Counted from the first letter of the stretch, positions 1-8,358 are shown. The stretch: DNA of 15,751 nucleotides from Nitrospinae bacterium CG22_combo_CG10-13_8_21_14_all_47_10 (GCA_002786505.1 PCTK01000085.1:2724-18474), one strand, 5' to 3'. The notes: a model not told the origin generated them from the letters alone. Numbers and translations are program-made.

Positions 1-300
1 GCCGTCCACCACCCTGAGGCCGGCAGGCGTATCAGTAATGAAGTTACTGTTTCCCGGCATATCAACGAGGTTAATTTTTTTCGCATCCACCTCGCAAAAA
101 GAAACCGAAGCATCTATGGAATGACCGTGCTTTATTTCATCCGGGTCATAATCCATAACGGATGAGACATCGCCCACTTTCCCCAACCGGTCCGAGACAC
201 CGGAATAATATAAAATCGCTTCCGCTAAAGAAGTCTTTCCCGATCCCCCATGGCCCACCAATCCAATATTCCTGATATCTTGAAGTTTATAGTGCTTCAT
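1..300 (-). CDS. EF-G-like translational GTPase, N-terminal 100 codons (partial)
   Basis: The reading frame starts at ATG 298-300 and runs off the left edge, so only the first 100 residues of the GTPase domain are visible. The P-loop GHGGSGKT is at residues 16-23 and fits the GHxxxGKT of EF-G. A DYDPDEIKHG stretch lies in the switch I region, and DMPG near residue 83 replaces the usual DTPG of the G3 motif. This style, with D(Y/F)-(D/E)-PDEIK instead of the canonical switch I of translocating EF-G, is typical of EF-G paralogues (FusA2 or EF-G-II-like) rather than the main fusA product. A good Shine-Dalgarno (GAGGTGAG) lies just upstream. The gene is separated from der by about 400 bases and probably has its own promoter. 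Family assignment is solid; the exact paralogue class is inferred. Confidence 0.85.
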   Translation of the reverse strand, partial: MKHYKLQDIRNIGLVGHGGSGKTSLAEAILYYSGVSDRLGKVGDVSSVMDYDPDEIKHGHSIDASVSFCEVDAKKINLVDMPGNSNFITDTPAGLRVVDG

Positions 301-699
301 ACTCACCTCATCTGGTAAATAGATCACCCGCCAGCCAGGAAAGTTACCCCACTTCCTAAACTCATGAAACAAGAGATACTGCCTTTGAATTTACACCCCC
401 AACGCTCAAGAACTCTATAAACATTCCAAATTTCGCGGCAAAAGTCAAAATTTTATACGCTGTTAATTTAATAAATATAAGGAATATTTCAAGTTGCCCT
501 GGGAAACCGGTATAAATCGGGGCGGGAAAAGAGAGAGGGATTTTTCCTATTCAATTCATTTCAAAGCGTTTAAGCCCACAACCAAAGAATATCAACCACG
601 AAAATTAAAAATGTTATGGCGACTGAGATAAATTTTTCTAAAATTATAGGAGGCCAGAATGTTCATGAGGACAGGCACATAAAATGGGTCTGAAGTTTT
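301..699. other. Gene-free intergenic stretch between der and the EF-G-like gene
   Basis: No convincing gene is visible on either strand. The centre (about 440-500) is A+T rich and contains promoter-like hexamers for the minus-strand EF-G-like gene. The right end (about 648-697) holds an AGGAGG followed by a seven-codon plus-strand reading frame (ATG at 660, stop at 681-683), which I consider chance. It also holds a short imperfect palindrome just after the der stop. I see no strong rho-independent terminator for der. Confidence 0.5.
452..480 (-). promoter_or_regulatory. Candidate promoter for the EF-G-like gene
   Basis: On the minus strand, TTATAT (475-480) and TATAAA (452-457) are separated by exactly 17 bases in an A+T-rich stretch upstream of the EF-G-like start. 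The -35 match is poor and the region is A+T rich, so this is only a plausible candidate. Confidence 0.25.
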
Positions 700-2031
700 T
701 CAAGAGTCTATACCTTTTCTTTTTCCAGACAAAATGAGCCTGACAGGTGTCCCGATGAATCCAAATGTTTTCCTGAGGCTGTTGATCAAATAACGGCGGT
801 ACGAAAAATGAATTCCTTCAGGGTAATTCATAAAGCATTTAAAGGTGGGAGGACACTTCTTCACTTGCGTCGCATAATACAGCTTCATAAACTTACCCCG
901 GTAATTTGACATGGGATTTTTTTGAACGGCACGCTCAAAACACTCATTAAGAGGTGCCGTGGCTATGCTTCGAGAATACTCTTCATAAACTTGCTGTACC
1001 TGAGGCAAAATTTTATCGACACGCAATCCCGACTTTGCCGACACCGTAAGCACAGGAGCAAATTCCAAAAATTTAAGTTTTTGTTGAACCCGTTCTTCGA
1101 ACTCCTCAAACAAAATTTCTTTTTCACGGGATAAATCCCACTTGTTCCCCAGAATCAGACACGCCTTGCCACGATCAAGGGCATAGCCCGCAACCGTAGC
1201 ATCCTGATCGGTGACCGGCTCTATGGCATCCAACACCAGCACCGCCACATCACAACGATCCAGTGCTTTGAGGGCCATGATCACGCTGAACTTGTCAAGA
1301 ACCTGAACGGTTTTTCCCTTGCGCCGGATTCCTGCCGTGTCGATCAGGATAAACCGGTGTCCATTCCACTCAAAAAGCGTGTCGATGGCATCCCTGGTCG
1401 TCCCAGGGATATCAGAAACAATGCAACGTTCCGAGTTTAGCAATTTGTTGATCAGGGAAGATTTTCCGACATTGGGTTTTCCGATCACCGCCACACGAAT
1501 GCTGTCTCCCTCAAAATCAGATTCGGGGTCTATATCAGGAAGAGATGCGGAAACCGACTCAATCAATTCATAAAGCCCATTCCCGTGTTCTGCCGAAACC
1601 GGGAAGATATTCTCCAGTCCCAATTTAGAAAATTCAGGAAGGATGAAATGATGCGAAGGCGAGTCTACCTTATTTACAGCAAGGAAAAAGGGCTTCCCCG
1701 ATTTACGCACCTGGGAAATCACTTCCCTGTCCGCCCCGGTCAGTCCGGTCTGATTATCCACAACGACAATCACACAGTCGGCTTCTTCACGAGCCCACAT
1801 GGCCTGTTCAACCACTTGAAGTTCAATCTTGTTGGTGCTGTCTACATCAACTCCACCCGTATCAACAATGAGGACAGGGCGGTTACCAAGCTCCGCGGCA
1901 CCATACATCCGATCCCGGGTTACCCCCGGTGTATCGTTGACAATCGCCGAACGACTTTGAGTGAGTTTATTGAATAAAGTTGACTTGCCAACATTGGCCC
2001 TGCCAACGATAGCGATAATAGGGGTGGTCAT
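700..2031 (-). CDS. der: Ribosome-assembly GTPase Der (EngA)
   Basis: Der is a double-GTPase protein required for late maturation of the 50S ribosomal subunit. The 443 residues show both G domains. The first has GRANVGKS at 10-17, DTPGVTRD at 33-40, DTGG at 57-60 and NKVD at 120-123. The second has GKPNVGKS at 184-191, DIPGTTRD at 207-214, DTAG at 231-234 and NKWD at 296-299. The KH-like C-terminal domain follows from about residue 350 and ends with the conserved GTPVRL stretch and a short basic tail. Length is normal for the family. The start is ATG at 2029-2031 with an AAGGAAGA Shine-Dalgarno, nine bases after the stop of the upstream amidase gene, so the two are probably co-transcribed. 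Assignment is secure. Confidence 0.97.
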   Translation of the reverse strand: MTTPIIAIVGRANVGKSTLFNKLTQSRSAIVNDTPGVTRDRMYGAAELGNRPVLIVDTGGVDVDSTNKIELQVVEQAMWAREEADCVIVVVDNQTGLTGADREVISQVRKSGKPFFLAVNKVDSPSHHFILPEFSKLGLENIFPVSAEHGNGLYELIESVSASLPDIDPESDFEGDSIRVAVIGKPNVGKSSLINKLLNSERCIVSDIPGTTRDAIDTLFEWNGHRFILIDTAGIRRKGKTVQVLDKFSVIMALKALDRCDVAVLVLDAIEPVTDQDATVAGYALDRGKACLILGNKWDLSREKEILFEEFEERVQQKLKFLEFAPVLTVSAKSGLRVDKILPQVQQVYEEYSRSIATAPLNECFERAVQKNPMSNYRGKFMKLYYATQVKKCPPTFKCFMNYPEGIHFSYRRYLINSLRKTFGFIGTPVRLILSGKRKGIDS

Positions 2032-2040
2032 GCTTCTTCC

Positions 2041-3567
2041 TTAAATAGATGGGCCTTTATCTTGCAGGTATTTGTGAATACCTTCCGCTATGGAGGAAGC
2101 AAGCCTGTAAAGGTAGTCGGGCTTGGAAAGCATGCGGGATTCCTTCCGGTTGGTCAAAAAACCGACCTCAACCAGAATGCTGGGCATATCCGCTCCATGA
2201 AGTACATAAAAAGGGCCTTCTTTGACCCCAAGGTTCTTCAGCGTGCGAAATTTTTTCCTGGAGGATTGAAAAAGGTTTTCCTGAACCGTTCCCGCCAAAC
2301 GGGAAGAGTCATTAATTTTAGTTGTGGTGATGAGGCTTGCCAGAATTTCCTGAACCTGATCATCCTTGACAGACTGAACCAACTCGCCATTTTCCCTGGC
2401 GGCAACTTCCAGCGCCCTATCATTATTAGCCGTGCCGAGGAAATAGGTTTCGATACCATGCGCCGATTTTCTTTCTGCGGCATTGGCATGGATGGATACA
2501 AACAGGTCTGCATCGCGATTATTGGCAATCTCACTTCGCTCTTTAAGTGGAATAAATGTATCATCCTTTCGGGTCATCACCACCCGGTACTTAAACCGGT
2601 TGACCAATATGGTTTTGACATGCCGCGCAATGGTCAGGTTAATATCTTTTTCATAAAGGCCCTCATCGCTCTTCGCCCCCTGGTCTTTGCCTCCATGCCC
2701 TGCATCCACAACGACTAAAGGTGAAGCAGTTCCATCCATCCCGGAAGAAGGAGCATAAAGATGGCCTTTTGCACCCACTTTTTCATTCTTGAAAAATACT
2801 TTTTTAACCGGTGCCTTGGGAGAGGGTTCTGGTTTGCTGGCTAAAGCCACTTTTTTTTCAGAGCCTGCCTGAATTGCATATTGTTCCTGAGGGGCTAATT
2901 GAGGCTGAGGAACTTTTGTATTCTGCTCTTGCTTTATGGGTTCCTTTGACAGAGCCTGCCTGGCAACTACGGGTTCCGTTTTTTTCTCTTTCGGCAAAAC
3001 TACAAGTTTTTGATGTGCGGACTTACTTTCCACTTTCTTTTTCGTTTCGTGAACCGGAAAGACAGCCGAGAGCTTCTGATATTCCTGACGGGCTTTCCCC
3101 GCCTGATCTCCGTTGGGATACTTCTCAAATATAGTTTTTAAAATTCCCGCGGCCGATGAAAAATCTTTTTTATCGCGATAGATCTCGGCCGACTCGAACA
3201 ATGCGTCATCCGTCAACGTCCCCTTTGAAAAATCAAGAGAAACTTTTTTATAATAATGGAGAGCTTGATCGAGATCCTTTGCGTTTTTGGAAATCCCGTT
3301 CAAACCTTGATATAGTCGAGCCATTGTGAAAACGGCTTTATAAGCCTGCGGACTTTTAGGGTAACGTTCCGCCACTTTCTCGAATTTTTGGATAACGTTT
3401 TCCCAGTGGTGGCGGAATTTCTGTTTATCCGGAGATCCTTTGAGTTGGTAATATGATTTCTGGGCCAGGTAGTAAAGGTCTTCGGAAGAATAAGATTTCC
3501 CCGCCCAGGCAGAAGAAGCCCACAGAATGGCAAAACCGGCAACAAGCACCGCGTTTTTAAATTTCAT
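2041..3567 (-). CDS. Exported N-acetylmuramoyl-L-alanine amidase with N-terminal TPR region (AmiC-like)
   Basis: This is a periplasmic zinc amidase that cleaves the peptide stem from the glycan in peptidoglycan, usually during septum splitting. I chose the ATG at 3565-3567 because it places a classic signal peptide at the N terminus (MKFKN, hydrophobic core, cleavage after SSAWA). In-frame ATGs at 3588 and 3618 are possible, and none has a clear Shine-Dalgarno. With this start (508 aa), residues about 25-170 contain TPR-like helical repeats and 175-280 form a Lys/Pro/Gln-rich linker. Amidase_3 fills the rest, with zinc ligands His291 (DAGHGG), Glu306 and His360 (SIHANA) and catalytic Glu467 (VEVGFLTN). 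An inserted helical segment after residue 375 resembles the regulatory helix of AmiB/AmiC enzymes that need EnvC or NlpD activation. It is preceded by its own promoter and followed nine bases later by der. Confidence 0.93.
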   Translation of the reverse strand: MKFKNAVLVAGFAILWASSAWAGKSYSSEDLYYLAQKSYYQLKGSPDKQKFRHHWENVIQKFEKVAERYPKSPQAYKAVFTMARLYQGLNGISKNAKDLDQALHYYKKVSLDFSKGTLTDDALFESAEIYRDKKDFSSAAGILKTIFEKYPNGDQAGKARQEYQKLSAVFPVHETKKKVESKSAHQKLVVLPKEKKTEPVVARQALSKEPIKQEQNTKVPQPQLAPQEQYAIQAGSEKKVALASKPEPSPKAPVKKVFFKNEKVGAKGHLYAPSSGMDGTASPLVVVDAGHGGKDQGAKSDEGLYEKDINLTIARHVKTILVNRFKYRVVMTRKDDTFIPLKERSEIANNRDADLFVSIHANAAERKSAHGIETYFLGTANNDRALEVAARENGELVQSVKDDQVQEILASLITTTKINDSSRLAGTVQENLFQSSRKKFRTLKNLGVKEGPFYVLHGADMPSILVEVGFLTNRKESRMLSKPDYLYRLASSIAEGIHKYLQDKGPSI

Positions 3568-3651
3568 ATGTCGCTGATGCACTAACATAGAAAGGCCCCA
3601 AAAAAGCCCACACACCATAACTAATTAATTTTATTGAAGTTTTATCGACAA

Positions 3652-3680
3652 AGCATAACATTTTCCCCTGTCAGGGTCAA
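3652..3680 (-). promoter_or_regulatory. Sigma70-type promoter for amidase-der
   Basis: On the minus strand, TTGACC (3675-3680) and TATGCT (3652-3657) are separated by exactly 17 bases, a very good housekeeping promoter. Transcription would begin near 3645, upstream of all three possible amidase starts. The spacer contains a perfect small dyad CCCTG-T-CAGGG (3666-3676) that touches the -35 box, so an operator is possible but unproven. Confidence 0.65.
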
Positions 3681-3709
3681 TAGAGCGCACCCATTATTAT
3701 AAAGGAGAA

Positions 3710-4438
3710 TTACCTTCCTCGAGCCAAACGTTCGGCCAGGTAGGAAGGCAGACCATTATCCAGGATCTTCTTCTGAGCGACAGCCAAATCATACTCGAAA
3801 CGGCGGACTTCCACCGTTTTTTCTTCAGAGTCATAAATCATAAAAGCAGGATTCGTGTTTCCATCCCTGGGTTGTCCCAAACTTCCGTCATTAAAAATAT
3901 AACGATTTTCCGTTTTAATCTCCCAGGAATCCCCAAAATAGTCGTTCACCTCGCCATCTGGCGTTTGCTCCAGGATAATTGGTTTATGAGAATGGCCCAC
4001 AAAGCAGATGGGAGTTTCAAAGTTTTTGAAGTTGCGTTTGCCTCCGGCCTTTGAAGTCACATAATGCCAGGCCTCCGGCTCAAAAGGAGAGGCGTGCACC
4101 CAGTAAACACCTTCTTCTTCATGATCAAGGGGGAGCGAGTCGAGAAATTTTTTATTTTCCTGTGTCAGCTTTTCCCGGGTCCACTTGCACGATTCAAAAG
4201 CATATGAATTAAAATAAGTGGTGTCGGTCTTATTGACAGCGGCCCAGTCATGGTTGCCTGCAATGGAAATATGCGTATTTTTACTCACCCATTCAACACA
4301 AGGGTTCGGGTCAGCCCCATACCCGACAATATCTCCCAAACAAACCAGTTTGTCGTAGGCAATTGTTTCTATTTCTTTTTCAAATTGATTAAGAGCTTCG
4401 AGGTTACTGTGCAAATCGGAAAAGATAATGTAACGCAT
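3710..4438 (-). CDS. Calcineurin-like metallophosphoesterase (YfcE/DevT-type)
   Basis: A 242-residue single-domain phosphoesterase with the complete two-metal site: D8 and H10 in SDLHSN, D36 in GDIVGYG, N62-H63 in GNHD, H115, and H149/H151 in GHSH. The family hydrolyses phosphomonoesters or phosphodiesters, and the physiological substrate cannot be told from sequence. No signal peptide or membrane segment is visible, so it is cytoplasmic. It starts eight bases after the nusB stop with no obvious Shine-Dalgarno, suggesting translational coupling at the end of the rib operon. Operon position raises the thought of a flavin-pathway phosphatase, for example the long-missing step between the RibD product and lumazine. 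That step is normally done by HAD-type enzymes, so this is speculation. Confidence 0.9.
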   Translation of the reverse strand: MRYIIFSDLHSNLEALNQFEKEIETIAYDKLVCLGDIVGYGADPNPCVEWVSKNTHISIAGNHDWAAVNKTDTTYFNSYAFESCKWTREKLTQENKKFLDSLPLDHEEEGVYWVHASPFEPEAWHYVTSKAGGKRNFKNFETPICFVGHSHKPIILEQTPDGEVNDYFGDSWEIKTENRYIFNDGSLGQPRDGNTNPAFMIYDSEEKTVEVRRFEYDLAVAQKKILDNGLPSYLAERLARGR

Positions 4439-4446
4439 GAACGGGT

Positions 4447-4878
4447 TTATTTAGCCGTTTGGGAAGGGGTGTCCTTAACGGTTTCTTTAAAAACCTTATC
4501 GAGAATTCCATTGATAAAATCCGGGGAATCTTCGGTACCAAATTTTTTGGCGATCTCCACGGCCTCGTTTATGACCACTTTGGGAGGGGTGGAAGTCGTG
4601 AACACCAGTTCGCAAATACCCAAACGTAAAATGTTCCGGTCGACCATGGACATGCGCTCCAGAGCCCAGTTGTCACTGAATTTTTTAATCAGAACATCAA
4701 CCTCTTCAGCCTGGGCAAAAACCTTTTCGACCAGAACTCTCATAAAATCGAGGATTTCAGCCTGGACATCCGCTCTCTCGCAAAACTGTCCTATCTGAGT
4801 TTCAAGGTCGTCTGGATTAAATTCACTCTGATACATGAATTTCAAAGCCAGTTCCCTTGCTACGCGCCGTTTTCCCAT
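4447..4878 (-). CDS. nusB: Transcription antitermination factor NusB
   Basis: NusB binds the boxA RNA together with NusE (S10) and supports antitermination on rRNA operons. The start is the ATG at 4876-4878, which gives a standard 143-residue protein beginning MGKRRVARELALKFMYQ. A further upstream start at 4917 would add 13 residues inside ribH and does not fit the family. The Shine-Dalgarno GAGGAAC overlaps the ribH stop codon region, so translation is coupled. Conserved features include the Arg-rich first helix, the segment SMVDRNILRLGICEL and the C-terminal PPKVVINEAVEIAKKFG motif. The ribH-nusB order is widespread in bacteria. Assignment is secure. Confidence 0.96.
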   Translation of the reverse strand: MGKRRVARELALKFMYQSEFNPDDLETQIGQFCERADVQAEILDFMRVLVEKVFAQAEEVDVLIKKFSDNWALERMSMVDRNILRLGICELVFTTSTPPKVVINEAVEIAKKFGTEDSPDFINGILDKVFKETVKDTPSQTAK

Positions 4879-4885
4879 AAGTTCC

Positions 4886-5350
4886 TCAAAGTTTCCTGTA
4901 TAAATTCGCCATTTCAACAGCCGCCAGCGCTGTCTCTCTTCCCTTATTGGAAGAGTCCGGCCCCGATCTTGCTATTGCTTGTTCAAGGTCATTCGTGGTC
5001 AGCACACCAAACAAAACAGGAATATTAAACTCAAGCCCTACCTGATTAATGCCCCGGCTGGTTTCAGCTGAAACATATTCGAAGTGTGGAGTCCCGCCCT
5101 TAATCACCGCTCCCAGACAGAGGATGGCATCAAAATTTCCGCTGGAGCAAAGTTTTTTCGCCGCCTGGGGAATTTCAAACGCTCCGGGAACCCGGACCAC
5201 TTCCAGGCTTTCATCATCGGCCCCCTGCTCCTTAAAGGCTGAAAGCGCACCACTGAGAAGGTTGCTGGTCACCAAGTCATTAAAACGACTCACTACGATT
5301 CCAAAACGGAGTCCTTTTGCGTTTTGGTCCCCCTCAATATATCTAGCCAT
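4886..5350 (-). CDS. ribH: 6,7-dimethyl-8-ribityllumazine synthase
   Basis: RibH condenses 5-amino-6-ribitylaminouracil with 3,4-dihydroxy-2-butanone 4-phosphate to give lumazine, the penultimate step of riboflavin synthesis, usually in a 60-subunit or pentameric shell. The 154 residues show the substrate-pocket Phe23, VPGAFEIP at 54-61 and GAVIKGGTPHFEYV at 80-93, with the catalytic His89. The start is ATG at 5348-5350, three bases after the ribBA stop, so it is probably translated by coupling. Length and motifs are typical. Confidence 0.97.
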   Translation of the reverse strand: MARYIEGDQNAKGLRFGIVVSRFNDLVTSNLLSGALSAFKEQGADDESLEVVRVPGAFEIPQAAKKLCSSGNFDAILCLGAVIKGGTPHFEYVSAETSRGINQVGLEFNIPVLFGVLTTNDLEQAIARSGPDSSNKGRETALAAVEMANLYRKL

Positions 5351-5353
5351 GAC

Positions 5354-6565
5354 TCATTGAATATTTTGAAACATATGGCCCATTTTTTCCTGTTTGGTCC
5401 GAAGGTATTTGATGTTGTCTTTTTTTGCCTGAATTTCAATGGGTACCCTTTCCACCAATTGCAGGCCATATCCTTCCAGTCCGACGATTTTCCTGGGATT
5501 GTTCGTCATGATACGGATTTTTCCGAGTCCCAATTTGCGAAGGATCTGTGCACCAATACCATAGTCTCGCAAGTCAGGTTTGAATCCGAGTTCTTCATTG
5601 GCCTGCACAGTATCTTTTCCTTCATCCTGCAAGGCATAGGCCTTCATCTTGTTGACGATCCCTATTCCCCGCCCCTCCTGGTACAAATAAAGCAGGACAC
5701 CTTTGCCTTCCTGCTCAATCATTTCCATTGATTTTTTCAGTTGCTCCCCACAATCGCATCGGTAGGAACCAAAAACATCTCCCGTCAAACATTGGGAATG
5801 AACCCGCACCAATGTAGGCTCATCCGCATGGATCTCTCCTTTGACCAGAGCAATATGTGTTTGGTCATTCAAAATATTTTTAAACACTACAGAGCGAAAC
5901 TCACCCGAATGGGTCGGCAAAATAGTAGAAGTCACCTCTTCCACCAAAGCTTCCTGCTTAAACCTGTATTCGGCCAGATCTTTGGTGGTGATCATTTTCA
6001 ATCCATGTTCTTTTATAAAACCTTTCAGGTGAGAAACCCGGGCCATGGTGCCGTCATCATTCATGATTTCGCAAATCACACCATAAGGTTGCAACCCTGC
6101 GATACGCGCGATGTCGACCGAAGCTTCCGTCTGCCCCATTCGAACCAGCACCCCCCCGTTTTTGGCACGCAACGGGAAAATATGCCCCGGTTTAACCAGG
6201 TCGTTTTTCGAAGAGTTTGGATCAATCGCAACTTTAATGGTATGAGCTCTGTCCGCGGCAGAAATTCCGGTGGACACACCAGACCTGGCATCAATGGAAA
6301 TGGTAAATGGAGTTTCAAAAGCAGACTGATTGTCATCGACCATCATGGTTAAATCCAATTCACGAGTTCTGCTTTCCGTCAGGGTAAGACAAATCAAACC
6401 CCGTCCAAATCTCGCCATGAAGTTTATCAGTTCCGGTGTGGCTTTCTCGGCGGCGATCATGAGGTCGCCTTCATTTTCCCGATCCTCGTCATCCACGATG
6501 ACAATCATTTTACCTTGGCGGACATCCTCAACAGCTTCTTCTATGGTACTAAATACTTTTTCCAT
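5354..6565 (-). CDS. ribBA: Bifunctional DHBP synthase / GTP cyclohydrolase II
   Basis: This fusion opens both arms of riboflavin synthesis. The N-terminal half makes 3,4-dihydroxy-2-butanone 4-phosphate from ribulose 5-phosphate. The C-terminal half opens the GTP ring. I prefer the ATG at 6563-6565 because GAGG lies five bases before it. The ATG at 6578-6580 overlaps the ribE stop as ATGA and is the alternative, adding five residues. Numbering from the shorter start, the DHBP synthase signature DDEDRENEGD lies at 25-34, and GVSTGIS and PGHIFPL follow. The cyclohydrolase half begins near 215, with zinc-binding Cys259, Cys270 and Cys272 in SQCLTGDVFGSYRCDCGEQL and the QEGRGIG loop. All key residues of both domains appear present, unlike some RibBA homologues where one half is inactive. 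Confidence 0.96.
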   Translation of the reverse strand: MEKVFSTIEEAVEDVRQGKMIVIVDDEDRENEGDLMIAAEKATPELINFMARFGRGLICLTLTESRTRELDLTMMVDDNQSAFETPFTISIDARSGVSTGISAADRAHTIKVAIDPNSSKNDLVKPGHIFPLRAKNGGVLVRMGQTEASVDIARIAGLQPYGVICEIMNDDGTMARVSHLKGFIKEHGLKMITTKDLAEYRFKQEALVEEVTSTILPTHSGEFRSVVFKNILNDQTHIALVKGEIHADEPTLVRVHSQCLTGDVFGSYRCDCGEQLKKSMEMIEQEGKGVLLYLYQEGRGIGIVNKMKAYALQDEGKDTVQANEELGFKPDLRDYGIGAQILRKLGLGKIRIMTNNPRKIVGLEGYGLQLVERVPIEIQAKKDNIKYLRTKQEKMGHMFQNIQ

Positions 6566-6576
6566 GGGCTCCTCAA

Positions 6577-7224
6577 TCATGAAAAGCCCTGTTGCCGAAG
6601 AAAGTCAAGGGAGGGCTTTCCCTCGCCCGGTTTCAACAGGGTTTCGCAGGCTTTAAATACGTATTTACCTATCATATCACATTCAATATTTATTAAATCG
6701 CCAATCTTTCTGGCACTCAAGTTCGTGTGGCTCAATGTAAAAGGTATGATGGATACCGTAAACCGGTTATCCTTGCAATCAAAAACAGTCAAGCTGATTC
6801 CGTCCAGAGCGATAGAACCTTTTTCCATGATAAAAGGACTGATTTCCGCCGGATGGGAAAACCGAAACAGGACCTCGCCCGGCTTTTTCTCTATCTCCAC
6901 GATTTCGCCAACGCAGTCAATATGCCCACTGACAAAATGTCCGCTGATTTTCGTTGCAGGGGTGAGAGACCGTTCCAGGTTAAGTCGATCTCCTTTTTGC
7001 ACACCTTTAAAATTGGTACGATTGAGAGTTTCAGTGCTCAAATCCAGTTTAAACGTTGTCTGCGTGGAGTCCACAACCGTCAAGCAGACTCCATTCACAG
7101 CGATGCTCTCGCCATCCTCGAACCCGGAAAATTCCTGCTCCGTATTTACAACCAGCACAGCTCCTTCGTTCTGCTGAACAAATTCACCCACCGTTCCTAC
7201 TGACTGCACTATTCCGCTAAACAT
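6577..7224 (-). CDS. ribE: Riboflavin synthase, alpha subunit
   Basis: The enzyme dismutates two lumazine molecules to riboflavin and the pyrimidinedione recycled by RibH. The 215 residues contain the two tandem lumazine-binding barrels, each carrying a GV/GI-xLTV strand (GVCLTV near 46, GISLTV near 142). The N terminus MFSGIV matches the conserved MFTGIV, and SGHFVSGHID near 95 is the inter-barrel signature. The start at 7222-7224 has a strong GGAGG Shine-Dalgarno seven bases upstream, inside the end of ribD, and overlaps the ribD stop by 16 bases. Called ribE in E. coli-type nomenclature (ribC in older usage). Confidence 0.97.
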   Translation of the reverse strand: MFSGIVQSVGTVGEFVQQNEGAVLVVNTEQEFSGFEDGESIAVNGVCLTVVDSTQTTFKLDLSTETLNRTNFKGVQKGDRLNLERSLTPATKISGHFVSGHIDCVGEIVEIEKKPGEVLFRFSHPAEISPFIMEKGSIALDGISLTVFDCKDNRFTVSIIPFTLSHTNLSARKIGDLINIECDMIGKYVFKACETLLKPGEGKPSLDFLRQQGFS

Positions 7225-8321
7225 GGGGTCGCCTCCACCATTAAATCCTCACCAATTTTTGTCACAGCAATATTCTTTAAATTTATCGCGCCATCCACCT
7301 TCATCGCGCCCCGCCCTCCCAAAAAACCGGGAGCCCGGACCCCACCTATTAATATCGGGCAGATGAATGCAACAACCTGGTCTACCACGTTGGCTTTGAA
7401 AGCGCTGGCATTCAATTCCGCACCACCTTCGATCAGTATAGAGTTCATGCCCCTGTTTGCCAATTCTTTCAGGAGATGCGCGATATGGAATCCGTTCTTC
7501 AATAATTTTCCATTCAAGATTTCTACCTTTTTGCCTTCCAAAGCTTTACGGCGTCGAGGAGAAATATCAGGTCCGGCCACATAAACCACTTTTTGGGAAC
7601 GGCTATTTTTAAAAACATTCGCCGTGAGCGGGATTCTATTTCTGCGATCCAGAATAATGCGAGCTGGATGTTTAACATTGCCTGTTTCCAGCCTGCAAGT
7701 CAAACGGGGATTGTCTTTTAAAACAGTTTCAGTCCCTACAAGAATGGCATCAACCTGGTTCCTGATTTTATGAACATGGTTGCGTGCCGACTTTCCCGAA
7801 ATCCAACGCGAATCACCTGAGCGGGTAGCAATTTTTCCGTCCAACGACATGGCGGTTTTTAAAATCACAAATGGCATTCCCGTTTTCATCACCTTTATGA
7901 ACGGTTCATTTATTTTCTGGCATTCTTCCTTTAAGACATCAGGAACAATGATAATACCTTGTGCCTTGAGTGCACGTGAACCTTTTCCGCAAACTTGTTT
8001 ATTGGGGTCTTTCATGCCGACAAAAACTCGTTTAATACCAGCTTGAATGATCGCCTCGGTGCAGGGAGGCGTCCGCCCAAAATGGCAACACGGTTCCAAA
8101 TTGACATAAAGATCGGCGGACCGGGCATTACCCCCCGCCTTCCTTAAGGCTTCTATCTCCGCATGGGGCTGACCAGCGCAAGAGTGATATCCTTCACCGA
8201 CAACTTTTCCACGCCTGACCACAACCGCTCCCACCAACGGATTAGGACTGGTTCTGCCACGGGCCTTTAGCGCAAGGCCAAGTGCCCTGCGCATATATTG
8301 AATGTGTTTATCTTCTTTCAA
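7209..8321 (-). CDS. ribD: Bifunctional pyrimidine deaminase/reductase RibD
   Basis: RibD deaminates the GTP cyclohydrolase II product and then reduces its ribosyl side chain. With a TTG start at 8319-8321 the protein is 370 residues and aligns end-to-end with the family, which begins a few residues before Y-M-x-x-A-L-x-L-A. An AGG lies seven bases upstream. The next in-frame ATG (8375) would add 18 residues and lies within a terminal inverted repeat, and farther starts read through the repeat element. The deaminase zinc site is His53 (HAE), Cys78 and Cys87 in PCCHFGRTPPC. The reductase half includes KTAMSLDGKIA, VGTETVLKDNPRLT and an EGGAELNAS loop. It heads the rib genes; no FMN riboswitch is visible upstream. 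Confidence 0.93.
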   Translation of the reverse strand: MKEDKHIQYMRRALGLALKARGRTSPNPLVGAVVVRRGKVVGEGYHSCAGQPHAEIEALRKAGGNARSADLYVNLEPCCHFGRTPPCTEAIIQAGIKRVFVGMKDPNKQVCGKGSRALKAQGIIIVPDVLKEECQKINEPFIKVMKTGMPFVILKTAMSLDGKIATRSGDSRWISGKSARNHVHKIRNQVDAILVGTETVLKDNPRLTCRLETGNVKHPARIILDRRNRIPLTANVFKNSRSQKVVYVAGPDISPRRRKALEGKKVEILNGKLLKNGFHIAHLLKELANRGMNSILIEGGAELNASAFKANVVDQVVAFICPILIGGVRAPGFLGGRGAMKVDGAINLKNIAVTKIGEDLMVEATPCLAE

Positions 8322-8358
8322 AAGGTGACCTGGTTTTTTGGGGTGGACTAAAAACACT

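Noticed and set aside
660..683. Seven-codon plus-strand frame with a perfect AGGAGG upstream
   Set aside because: Too short, overlaps an imperfect palindrome and points into the 3' end of der; most likely chance.
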